Assembly: GCF_029603155.1 (NCBI RefSeq)
Contig: NZ_JAPMUA010000003.1
Span: 62,001 to 126,000 of the forward strand
Direction: 5' to 3'
DNA: 64,000 nt
Source of the DNA: Galbibacter pacificus
GTDB taxonomy: Bacteria; Bacteroidota; Bacteroidia; Flavobacteriales; Flavobacteriaceae
Shown here: positions 6,767-14,926 of the stretch, one piece after another
Position numbering within the stretch: position 1 is the first letter of the stretch
Layout of the letters: each line of letters starts with the position of its first letter
Position numbers and translations under genes: made by a program
Notes under the pieces: model-generated
Database searches by the model: none
What the model saw: only the letters and a program-made list of their open reading frames with translations
What the model was told of the DNA's origin: nothing

Positions 6767-9262
6767 ATGTCTGAAAAGTATAAGTTTGATATAACACCTC
6801 ATATTGTAAAACAGCTTGGAGAGCAGCTTGTTCCTGATGAGGTAACTGCTTTGTTGGAGTTGATTAAAAACTCTTATGATGCTGATGCCTCATATGTTTC
6901 AATAGATATAAGTACAGCAGGTCAGTATAAAAAAGAAAAACTTATATACCCTAATCATAATGGATTTATTGCGATAGAAGATGATGGATTTGGTATGAAT
7001 GAAGAAACCATACTTAAATCATGGTTAATAATATCAAACTCCGAAAAAAGAAAGTTTAAAGAAGAAAAAAAGAAAACACCTGAAGGAAGAACCCCATTAG
7101 GAGATAAAGGACTTGGAAGGTTAAGTACTCAAAGGCTTGCTAATAAATGTGAAATTCTTACAAAAAAGATTGATGATAAAGGAGTTCATTTAGCATTTGA
7201 TTGGAAAGATTTTGATAAAGTTGAAAAGTTGAGTGATGTTGATATTAAATCTTCAAGTTTTGAAACAAATAAAAAAACGGGGACAATATTAGTTCTTGGA
7301 GATATCAGCTACCCCGAAGTATGGAAAGGGAAAAACCTTGAACGCTTTAAAGGGCAAGTTTCTCAACTGATATCTCCCTACAAAGAAAACAGACCCTTTA
7401 AAGTTTATATTTCAATAAATGGTATTCCAGTTGATATTGAAGAATCAAATGAACATTTAAGAGACCTTGCTATTTCAAGATTTGAGTTCTATTTTCAACT
7501 AAATAAAAATAGTAATTTTGAGCTTATAGTAAAAGGAAAAACTAAGCTTACAAAGTTTCGGGGTAATAAAACAGAGAGTTGGGAAGATTATAATACTTAT
7601 ATACAACCTGATAATGGTAAAAAATTCGGGGATCTTATTGCTAAAAAATATAATTATATAAGTCTGTCTAATAATGCTGGGTACTTTTTAGAGTTTGAGC
7701 AATCATTTTCTTTCGACAAGGATATTCCGAACATTGAAAAAGTTGAAACCTTTGTTAATGGAGAAAAGAAAATGAGGCATGCAAATCCAGGGTTCTTTGA
7801 AGGTAAAATAGATGAGTATAGTTTTTCAAGTAAAGAAGATATATCATCCGAGGTTTTTGGAAGCAAGGCAGATTATAAAGCGTTTGCTAAAAACCAATTA
7901 GGTATTAAAATTTATCGAAATGGGTTTGCCGTTTTACCATACGGAATTGAAAATCAAGACTGGTTGAAAATGTCAGAGTCTCAAACCAAAACTACTTTCT
8001 ATGATTTGCGTCCTGGAAATACAATTGGTTATTTTGCTATTGACGAAGCAGAAAACTTTCATTTAAAAGAGAAAACTGATAGACAAGGTTTTGTTTCTAA
8101 CCCCTATACTTCAAATTTTTTTAAAATCGCTCATTTTATTATTGATACCTTAAATATTTATCAAAGAACAATCAGGAGGGGTTATGATAAATTTTTAAAA
8201 GACTACAAGGTAGAAAATAATGGAATAAGGACAACAACAGAGTCTTTTGAAGAGCTTAAGGGAATTAAAGAGGCTTCTTTACAGATAAATCAAAAGGAGA
8301 TTGCAGAAGCTACAAAATCATTAGATAAAACAGTTAAGGAACAGAAAATAATTGTTGAAGAAGTAGAGAATAATGCTTTGTTCGCTTCTGAAGAAAACCA
8401 TAGGGAATACGAAAAGGCAAAGGAACTATTAGACCGATTAAAAAAAGTTCAAGATAATTTTATAAAACTTCAAGCAATAGTTGACAAATCAAAAAGAGTT
8501 GAGGAAGTAATCAATATTCTTGAACCTAAAATACAGGTTTTAGAGGAACAGATTGATGATTTTTCAGAGTTGGCTGCTTTAGGTCTTACTGCTGAAACAA
8601 TAAGTCATGAATTTGCTAATATAGCAGATAATCTTTCTGAAAAATCGAATTTTTACTCAAATAAATTGCACTCCAATACTCTCTCTAATAATGACAGTTA
8701 TGTACTAATGGAGTATATAAATAATACAGTTAACGGATTGAAAGTGCAGCTAAAACATTTAGACCCTGCACTTAAATATAGTAGAGAGAAAAGAGACACA
8801 TTTTCTATTGAGTCTTTTTTTAAAGAAGAAAAAGCATATTATGAAAATCGATTCAAAAACTCTAAGATTTCATTTAATATTAAGTCTGTGGAAGATTTTA
8901 GTGTTAAGGTTAATAAAGGGCGGCTTACTCAAATAATTGACAATATTGTTATTAATTCAGAGTATTGGCTTAAGCATAAAAGGAGTAATATCAATTTTTC
9001 TCCAGAAATGACCATTGCTATAGATTCTCCTTGGATATATATAAGTGACAATGGATATGGGATTCCTACTTCTGTAGAAAACCATTTATTTGAACCCTTT
9101 GTAACCACTAAGCCAAAAGGAGAAGGTAGAGGGTTAGGGTTATTTATTGTAAATCAATTATTAGATAGTATTAATTGTAGTATAGCATTAGAAGGGGAAA
9201 GAAACGCTGAAGGGCGGAAGTATATTTTTGCTATAAACCTTGCTAATGTAATTAAGGACTAA
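6767..9262 (+). CDS. double-GHKL ATPase: Hsp90/MORC-like domain plus histidine-kinase-like module
   Basis: The N-terminal 170 residues carry a GHKL ATPase: ALLELIKNSYDADAS (N box), EDDGFGMNEE (G1) and LGDKGLGRLSTQRLANK (G2), as in Hsp90, MutL and MORC. A middle region (about 180-500) and a long coiled coil (about 500-600) follow. The C-terminus has a HisKA-like helix with ETISHEFAN (His 614) and a second ATPase with RLTQIIDNIVINSEYWL, YISDNGYGIP and FEPFVTTKPKGEGRGLGLF. There is no membrane segment, so it is a cytoplasmic sensor. The stop and the next start are one base apart, which implies translational coupling with the receiver-like protein. A phosphorelay between them is inferred, not shown. 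Confidence 0.85.
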   Translation: MSEKYKFDITPHIVKQLGEQLVPDEVTALLELIKNSYDADASYVSIDISTAGQYKKEKLIYPNHNGFIAIEDDGFGMNEETILKSWLIISNSEKRKFKEEKKKTPEGRTPLGDKGLGRLSTQRLANKCEILTKKIDDKGVHLAFDWKDFDKVEKLSDVDIKSSSFETNKKTGTILVLGDISYPEVWKGKNLERFKGQVSQLISPYKENRPFKVYISINGIPVDIEESNEHLRDLAISRFEFYFQLNKNSNFELIVKGKTKLTKFRGNKTESWEDYNTYIQPDNGKKFGDLIAKKYNYISLSNNAGYFLEFEQSFSFDKDIPNIEKVETFVNGEKKMRHANPGFFEGKIDEYSFSSKEDISSEVFGSKADYKAFAKNQLGIKIYRNGFAVLPYGIENQDWLKMSESQTKTTFYDLRPGNTIGYFAIDEAENFHLKEKTDRQGFVSNPYTSNFFKIAHFIIDTLNIYQRTIRRGYDKFLKDYKVENNGIRTTTESFEELKGIKEASLQINQKEIAEATKSLDKTVKEQKIIVEEVENNALFASEENHREYEKAKELLDRLKKVQDNFIKLQAIVDKSKRVEEVINILEPKIQVLEEQIDDFSELAALGLTAETISHEFANIADNLSEKSNFYSNKLHSNTLSNNDSYVLMEYINNTVNGLKVQLKHLDPALKYSREKRDTFSIESFFKEEKAYYENRFKNSKISFNIKSVEDFSVKVNKGRLTQIIDNIVINSEYWLKHKRSNINFSPEMTIAIDSPWIYISDNGYGIPTSVENHLFEPFVTTKPKGEGRGLGLFIVNQLLDSINCSIALEGERNAEGRKYIFAINLANVIKD

Positions 9263-9263
9263 C

Positions 9264-11102
9264 ATGGAACAATTAAATCAACTTGAAAAACAAAGGGTAG
9301 TTTTAGAAAAAAAGATTGCTGAACTTAGGATTCAAAATCAAAATAGAGAGAATAGGCAAAAAGCTATTGATTCCGTACTTGAAATTTTAGAAAAAGAAGG
9401 TGTATCTAAAATTTATTACATTGATGATAGGTTCAAACCTGATGAAATTAAAACCTCGTTTAATTCTAAAATGAAAAGGATAAAAAATGAGGTAGAAAGA
9501 TCTGAAAGAGAAATTGACACAATAGAGGGTTTTAACTCTATTGAATGGACAGCTCCTATGCCGAAGTTTGAGAGTGATATCTCTGATTTATGGGAAAATG
9601 GGAATAAAATAGAACTTTATCATAATATATGCTCTATTATTGGAGATGATGAAAGCTCAAATGTAGTGCCACTTATGGAAATTCAAAAGGATTTTGAAGA
9701 TATAGTTGAAGTGTTTACCCCAGATGAATGGCAAGAAAAAGAGGATGAAATTTTAAACGGATTACAGGAAACTACAAAGGGATTGTTTCTGTTTGATTTT
9801 GAGTTTATTAAAGATTGGAAAGGTAAGCGAGGGGAAAGAAATGGAGTCGACCTTGCCAAAAGAATTGTGGAAAGCGATAAATCAGAGTCTGTTTATTGTG
9901 GTATATTTTCACATACTTTTAGTGTAGAGCAAGAAGATGAATATCGAATTCAGTATACGAGGGAGTACGATATTGAAAAAAATTCTTTTTATACAGTTTC
10001 AAAGAAAAGATATGCCTATGACCCTAGATTATCTGCATTTGCAGATGGAGTTAAAAATATTGTAGCATTAAGGTATATTGAAAATTTGAAAGAAATTTCT
10101 GAGAAAATACTACAAAAAAGTATAGATGATTCCTTTGATGAACTGAAAGCAATATCTCCTAAAACATTCAATCAGATAATTCAGAAGTCTGCAAGAGAAG
10201 AAGGGACTTTGGAAGTTAAAGAACTTTTTAGAGTTTTTAGTTTGATGATTAATTCTAATAACCACCAAAGCTTAATTGATGTGGAAATGAGGAGACAATT
10301 TAACAATGCTGTTTCAAGAATTAGAGATATTGATGTAGATACAGGCTATAAATATTCTAATAAGGATGCTAAAGCAATTGAATTAAGAACAAAGGAAATA
10401 TATTTTTCTGATGAAATAATAAACCAGTTGAATATACCAATATCTAACGGGGATGTTTTTAAGATTGGTAATAAAGAATTTATACTTTTAATTCAACCTT
10501 GTAATGTTTCTCTAAGGACAAATAACAGTCAATTTGGTAAGAGAAATTATAATTATAACAAAGGGCATTTAGTTCCCATTAGAAAAATAAGTTCTGGAAA
10601 GGTTAGTCCATTAACTCATCAAGTATTAGAAACAACTGATAACTCTGATAATGAAAAATATTGTGTTGAATTTCCAAAATTTACTATTGTTGAACTTGAT
10701 ATTCTTGACTTAGCAGTATTTAATCCAAATGGCATTTGTAAAATAGACTTGAATGTTGATGAACCCGCAAATGAATTAATTCAATCGCATTGGAAAAGGA
10801 GATATGAAAAACTTCATTCTATATATTCCAATCACGAAAAAGCTATAATTGCTTTTAATGAAATAAGTGATTCCGTAGCAGATAAAGAAAAATTGGGACT
10901 ACTAAAACCATATATTAAAAAGCCTTATTGTATTAAAGATTTTAATATTGGTAACAATGATGTTTATAATAAACAAAATAGGACATTTGACTTCAAGATG
11001 AAGCGAACTAAAAATTATAGAACGCCATATTCTACTGATTTACTTCAAAACTTTATGGCTTATTTATCAAGGAATGCTTTTAACCATGATTTTACAATTT
11101 AA
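9264..11102 (+). CDS. receiver-like effector protein of the GHKL operon, 612 aa
   Basis: A coiled coil (residues 1-45) is followed by elements that look like a diverged response-regulator receiver. They are IYYIDDRF (an acidic pair at the end of a beta strand, about residues 51-58), GLFLFDFEF (candidate phospho-accepting Asp), then YCGIFSHTF (Ser/Thr strand) and a Lys-containing SKKRYAYD. The spacing between the elements is larger than in normal receivers, because of an acidic insertion at about 75-160. The C-terminal 300 residues match no family I know; they contain ILLIQPCNVSL and a basic end. The gene starts 1 bp after the double-GHKL gene. I infer it is the partner and output protein of that kinase-like ATPase. 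Confidence 0.65.
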   Translation: MEQLNQLEKQRVVLEKKIAELRIQNQNRENRQKAIDSVLEILEKEGVSKIYYIDDRFKPDEIKTSFNSKMKRIKNEVERSEREIDTIEGFNSIEWTAPMPKFESDISDLWENGNKIELYHNICSIIGDDESSNVVPLMEIQKDFEDIVEVFTPDEWQEKEDEILNGLQETTKGLFLFDFEFIKDWKGKRGERNGVDLAKRIVESDKSESVYCGIFSHTFSVEQEDEYRIQYTREYDIEKNSFYTVSKKRYAYDPRLSAFADGVKNIVALRYIENLKEISEKILQKSIDDSFDELKAISPKTFNQIIQKSAREEGTLEVKELFRVFSLMINSNNHQSLIDVEMRRQFNNAVSRIRDIDVDTGYKYSNKDAKAIELRTKEIYFSDEIINQLNIPISNGDVFKIGNKEFILLIQPCNVSLRTNNSQFGKRNYNYNKGHLVPIRKISSGKVSPLTHQVLETTDNSDNEKYCVEFPKFTIVELDILDLAVFNPNGICKIDLNVDEPANELIQSHWKRRYEKLHSIYSNHEKAIIAFNEISDSVADKEKLGLLKPYIKKPYCIKDFNIGNNDVYNKQNRTFDFKMKRTKNYRTPYSTDLLQNFMAYLSRNAFNHDFTI

Positions 11103-11285
11103 AATTAAAGCTATAGGTTTAAAATAACTAAATATTTCCAATCGATGCTCAAACCTTTATACATCTATATGGGTGTATATAACCCTTCGATATACAGAAT
11201 TGAAAGTACAAACACTCTATTATACTGTGATTTACAGTATGTGAGTATAATAAACAACAATACATGTGGGACCACCAGTAAATTC

Positions 11286-11320
11286 AAGGCTTCGGAGAAA
11301 TTCACTTCTGAAGCCTTTTT
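11286..11320 (+). terminator. intrinsic terminator at the end of the defence-like operon
   Basis: AAGGCTTC (11286-11293) pairs with GAAGCCTT (11310-11317), with extra pairs inside, followed by a run of T. The hairpin lies 184 bp after the last stop codon. The 93-aa frame drawn over it (11145-11426) is probably not a gene. Confidence 0.65.
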
Positions 11321-11434
11321 ATTTGCACGCCATTTGCAATTCCTTAAAATTTTAACAGTTTTTAACAATAAAGTTAAGGATGATGAGGTTAAATTCATTG
11401 GCGTGTATCTCAAGATATTTTTATGAACCCTTCG

Positions 11435-11590
11435 TTATTGTCCAAAAGTTTCCGTTGGCTTTTTTTTCAATTTTTTGTCAGAATTAATGGCATCTCGAAC
11501 CATTTTTTCAGAATTTTGAAGCTTGGATTCTTCTGTGCTGCTTGGTGGTCGAGTAAATCGTTTAAGTTATTCTTTGATGAATTTTCCCAT
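11435..11590 (-). pseudogene. small basic protein gene interrupted by an in-frame stop
   Basis: On the minus strand, ATG at 11590 opens a 51-codon frame that ends at TAA 11437-11435. The only interruption is a TAA at codon 8 (11569-11567). The readable product (MGKFIKE, stop, then LKRFTRPPSSTEESKLQNSE...) is basic and looks like a conserved small protein. It follows the 89-aa gene by 19 bp in the same direction. The stop could be a point mutation of CAA or GAA, or translation could start at a later codon. Confidence 0.45.
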
Positions 11591-11609
11591 TAAATATATG
11601 TCTAGTAGT

Positions 11610-11879
11610 TTATACACCAACGAACTCAGTTGCTTTTACAGCTACAGCTTTTTCCAATTTCACGTTTAAATTGGCACAAATAATTTTTAAATCATTAATA
11701 GCTTGATTAGATGATTTTTTTTGATGCCATAACGTTGTATTTGGTAGATGATAGGTTTTAGGGTCATTACTGTTTTTAAATTTATCCATATAACCTAAAT
11801 TTTCTAAAGTTGTTTTAACTTGAGTGTGTAATTTATCAACATCATATGAAATCAATATATTTCCAATTGTTGTTCCCAT
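11610..11879 (-). CDS. hypothetical protein, 89 aa
   Basis: A soluble small protein beginning MGTTIGNILISYDVDKLHTQVK, with a pattern of beta strand, helix and beta strand and two His residues near the middle. The central TYHLPNTTLWH segment and the C-terminal helix/strand give it a compact alpha/beta look. I do not recognise the family. It is probably co-transcribed with the interrupted frame at 11435-11590. Its upstream region has a perfect 9-bp inverted repeat (11946-11972). Confidence 0.55.
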   Translation of the reverse strand: MGTTIGNILISYDVDKLHTQVKTTLENLGYMDKFKNSNDPKTYHLPNTTLWHQKKSSNQAINDLKIICANLNVKLEKAVAVKATEFVGV

Positions 11880-11945
11880 AATTTTAAATTATTTTTTATA
11901 AAGTTACGAACAAGTATCAAGTATAAATTACGGTTTTCCTTAATG

Positions 11946-11972
11946 TTGTGTCTCTCCATTTTTGAGACACAA
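11946..11972. repeat. perfect 9-bp inverted repeat, operator or terminator candidate
   Basis: TTGTGTCTC (11946-11954) and GAGACACAA (11964-11972) form a perfect stem with a 9-nt loop. It lies 67 bp upstream of the minus-strand gene starting at 11879. There is no T-run, so an operator is at least as likely as a terminator. The rest of 11880-12251 shows no gene. Confidence 0.4.
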
Positions 11973-12251
11973 TAAAAGTATAAAAATGGCCATATTAAGA
12001 GAAAATAAGATCAATAAGTCATCAACAATCATTTGATTTACAATGTTTTATTGATGAATGGAATCAAATAAAATCTCAGTCTATTTGCTCGATACAATAT
12101 GTAACTTTCCTTATTTCATAAGGGCTAATAGGGTGTGAGATGCAAATGAGAAACAAAAAATTAGTGCTGTTTTTTTAAGCTGGTAATATCTTTTTCATTT
12201 TTTGGCTGATAGGTGATATTTAAGTTGAAATTAATAAAATCACCATTAAAG

Positions 12252-12554
12252 TCACTTAATCTGTTTTCCTTTTTCCGTTAGCCTATATAGTTGCTTACTA
12301 CTTTTTGGTTTGTCCGGGATTGTCATTTCTATCAATTCTGCATCAATTGCCGGTTGTAAATAATTTTTTCTGAAGTTTTCTCTGTCTGCTAAGCCAAGTA
12401 GCTCTTGTAACTCCTGTCTGTCATGCTCCTGAGTTATGACATTCAATAAGCGCTCAACTTGCGGGGTAATCTCTTCTGAGACAGGAAAAGTCATTTTAGA
12501 GAGGACAAGAATTAAATTCACATCTGGTTTTAATTTTATAATATTGTATACCAT
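12252..12554 (-). pseudogene. C-terminal winged-helix fragment of a Fic- or RecG-like protein
   Basis: The segment ENFRKNYLQPAIDAELIEMT, followed by PDKPKSSKQLYRLTEKGKQ, is the C-terminal winged helix found at the end of many Fic-family and AlbA/RecG-like ATP-binding proteins in Bacteroidota. Here it is only 100 aa, without the Fic or ATPase body, so it is a detached C-terminal fragment. It starts 2 bp from the divergent RhuM remnant. A short intact regulator is possible but less likely. Confidence 0.6.
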
Positions 12555-12555
12555 T

Positions 12556-12870
12556 ATGGAAAAGCAGAAACAAATACTTATATATGAGGCCGAGAATGGG
12601 CAAACGTAGATAGATGTTAGGCTTGAAAAAGAGACAGTTTGGTTAACTCAGGCGCAAATGATAGAGCTGTTCGATTCCAGTAAAGCTAATATTAGCGAGC
12701 ATATTAAGCATATATTAAGTTCAGGTGAATTAGATGAAGAGGCAACTGTTCGGAATTTTCGAACAGTTCAACAAGAAGGAAATCGAAGCGTTACCAGAAA
12801 TAGACTCCACTATAATTTGGATATGATTATATCTGTAGGCTGTAGAGTTAATTCTAAAATTGCAAAATAG
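12556..12870 (+). pseudogene. RhuM-family (virulence RhuM) gene, decayed
   Basis: Reading from ATG 12556 gives MEKQKQILIYEAENGQT, then a TAG at 12607-12609 where the family has Lys, then IDVRLEKETVWLTQAQMIEL and further RhuM-like sequence ending NLDMIISVGCRVNSKIAK. The conserved N-terminal RhuM block (ENGQTKIDVR, VWLTQAQMAELF, LDAIISVGYRVNS) is clear. The rest of the protein, normally about 330 aa, is missing. So there is one nonsense mutation plus truncation. Confidence 0.75.
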
Positions 12871-13028
12871 AGCTTGAGACTAAGCTACTAGAACAATTTA
12901 AGACTCAAAAGCAATACTTTTTACAAAACCTATTCATTTAAACTGCTTTTTATGTAAAGCAAAAAATGATAAAAATGCTATATAGAAACAACAAAAATAA
13001 ATATATTTGCTTTCTATAAAGAGCAAGT

Positions 13029-14219
13029 ATGGAGAGTTTATTATTAGAATTTCAGTCAAAAATTGCACAAATACCGTTAGATATACAACGGTATCTTGTT
13101 GACCAAATAGATTTAAGCAACAGGCTGATTGCCGTAAAAGGTGCAAGAGGTGCGGGAAAAACCACTTTGCTGTTACAGCTTACAAAATTGCATTTGCCAC
13201 TGTCATCAAGCCTTTATGTGAGTTTAGACCACATCTATTTCTTTGAGAACAAACTGTACGATTTGGCGAAACAGTTTACCCAATTTGGAGGAACGCATTT
13301 ATTGCTCGATGAGGTTCATAAATACCCCAATTGGTCAAGAGAAATAAAGCTGATCTACGATAATTTTCCGGAACTCAAGGTAATTTTTACTTCATCTTCA
13401 ATGCTTGAAATCTATAGATCTGAATCGGATTTGAGCCGAAGAGCGGTTACGTATTACCTTAAAGAGCTGTCTTTTAGAGAGTTTATTACATTTGAAATCC
13501 AAAAATCATTTCAAAATTATACTTTCCAGGAAATTTTAGAGAACCACAACCAAATTGCCAGCCAACTTTTAGAAGAAATAAAACCCTTACCGTTATTTGA
13601 AAAATATTTAAAAATAGGCGTTTACCCTTATTACAAGGAAAATGAAACACTCTATCTCCAAAAACTGCAAAACACTATCAACCTCATTATAGAAATAGAT
13701 ATTAATGCGGTAGAATATTTGCAATATGATACCTTGATAAAGCTTAAAAAGCTATTGATAAGCGTGGCTTCGAGTGCCCCGTTTACCCCCAACATTACAA
13801 AACTGAGCGAAAAAGTAGGTGTTTCCCGCAATATGTTGGTGCAAAGCATAAAAATTTTGGAACGTGCGGGCTTGGTTAACGAGTTGTATAAAGATACTTC
13901 GGGCATTGGTGTATTGACCAAACCGGAAAAGCTGTATTTAAACAACAGTAACTTGATGTATGCCTTAGCAAAAGAAAATAGCAATATAGGGAATGTTCGG
14001 GAAACATTTTTCTTAAATCAATTTAAAGGATTACACGAAATAAACCGCTCAGAAATAGCCGATTTTTTAATTGATAAAACCTACACCTTTGAAATAGGTG
14101 GAAAAAACAAAGCCAAAAAGCAAATAGCAGGTACACAAAATGCCTATGTTGCAAAAGACGGCATAGAAATAGGTTTTGGAAACATCGTTCCTGTTTGGCT
14201 TTTTGGCTTTATGTATTAA
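13029..14219 (+). CDS. AAA ATPase with DUF4143 domain
   Basis: The 396-aa protein has a Walker A motif GARGAGKTT (residues 38-46), a Walker B HLLLDEVHKY near residue 95 and the sensor-like VIFTSSSMLEIY. A winged helix follows (ITKLSEKVGVSRNMLVQSIK, about 260-285), and the DUF4143 C-terminus with the restriction-endonuclease-like strand FEIGGKNKAKKQIAG. This is the normal length and order of the DUF4143 ATPase family, whose cellular role is not established. It is intact, although both neighbours (RhuM and Fic remnants) are decayed. A TATATTTG element at 13003-13010 could be its -7 box. Confidence 0.9.
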   Translation: MESLLLEFQSKIAQIPLDIQRYLVDQIDLSNRLIAVKGARGAGKTTLLLQLTKLHLPLSSSLYVSLDHIYFFENKLYDLAKQFTQFGGTHLLLDEVHKYPNWSREIKLIYDNFPELKVIFTSSSMLEIYRSESDLSRRAVTYYLKELSFREFITFEIQKSFQNYTFQEILENHNQIASQLLEEIKPLPLFEKYLKIGVYPYYKENETLYLQKLQNTINLIIEIDINAVEYLQYDTLIKLKKLLISVASSAPFTPNITKLSEKVGVSRNMLVQSIKILERAGLVNELYKDTSGIGVLTKPEKLYLNNSNLMYALAKENSNIGNVRETFFLNQFKGLHEINRSEIADFLIDKTYTFEIGGKNKAKKQIAGTQNAYVAKDGIEIGFGNIVPVWLFGFMY

Positions 14220-14318
14220 ATAAACAGATTTTGCAAAAAGTTTTTTTTCTGTTGTTGGTATCTATTAACCGTATCAAAAATAGAGGAGATTCATAATATT
14301 CTGACCAAGGAGCTTTGA

Positions 14319-14594
14319 ATTGAACAAAATCTAAGAAAGAGACGTGTTGGTGTTTCAGGAACGAATTACAAGCCTCTTGACAATGAGTTTCAGACATTGG
14401 AAGCTGTTAGCAGTACTTGTGATATATGTAACAACAAAGAAAATATATATGAAAAGGCATTACTTGCTTTGGTTTTGATTTCCTCCATCCTGTCATTTAT
14501 GGGTGGAAATAAAAGAACAGCAAAAATTGTAAGCAATGCTATTTTGATAAACCATGGTTATTGTCCTTTGTCATTCAGAACCGTTGCTTTATAG
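14319..14594 (+). pseudogene. Fic-domain protein remnant
   Basis: The frame reads SGTNYKPLDNEFQTLEAVSS, then NNKENIYEKALLALVLISS and SFMGGNKRTAKIVSNAILI, and ends CPLSFRTVAL-stop. This corresponds to the Fic-family core; the catalytic loop, normally H-x-F-x-D/E-G-N-x-R, is degraded here to SFMGGNKR. An in-frame TGA lies just upstream (14316-14318) and the C-terminus is missing. The detached winged helix at 12252-12554 could belong to a gene of the same type. Confidence 0.72.
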
Positions 14595-14723
14595 ATTATT
14601 AAAAAGCAATATTTCTAATTTTAAAGACCTTTTTATTGGCCAATTTGAATTTGCAGTTAAAGCATACTTTTAAAGAGAAACGGCTCTACTGTAATTTGCT
14701 TTTACCCTATTATCATGATAGAT

Positions 14724-14754
14724 TTTGTAGTTTTTAAAATTTCACATACTTTTG
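14724..14754 (+). promoter_or_regulatory. Bacteroidota-type promoter of metY
   Basis: TTTG (14724-14727) and TACTTTTG (14747-14754) with a 19-bp spacer match the Bacteroidota consensus TTTG/TAnnTTTG exactly. Transcription would start near 14760 and give a leader of about 165 nt before metY. Confidence 0.65.
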
Positions 14755-14875
14755 CAACAGTATCCTAGCAAAGATAGTATGGTCAAAAAGTTTGTAAATA
14801 ACAGATGCATGTATTATTCAATGATTCATTGAGGCGAATGCACTTTTATATATACCGAACAATATTTAAAGTTAT

Positions 14876-14903
14876 ATCCTCAAGAAATTGAGGATTTTTT
14901 TTT
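14876..14903 (+). terminator. intrinsic terminator in the metY leader (attenuator candidate)
   Basis: ATCCTCAA-GAAA-TTGAGGAT is a perfect 8-bp stem with a GAAA tetraloop, followed by nine T (14895-14903). It lies 23 bp upstream of the metY ATG and downstream of the metY promoter. That is the place of an attenuator, although it could also end transcription from further upstream. No SAM riboswitch core could be recognised. A 28-codon frame (14805-14891) ends inside the hairpin. Confidence 0.7.
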
Positions 14904-14926
14904 AACATTAATCCATTCAAATAATT

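Noticed and set aside
11250..11285. ACCACCA resembling a tRNA 3' end, as integrase target
   Set aside because: No T-arm sequence, acceptor complement or cloverleaf could be found upstream, so no tRNA is called.
11145..11426. 93-aa plus-strand frame after the defence-like operon
   Set aside because: It spans the terminator hairpin and has no recognisable protein pattern; the codon content looks random.
14760..14926. SAM riboswitch in the metY leader
   Set aside because: No SAM-I core or SAM-II pattern could be recognised; only a terminator hairpin is supported.
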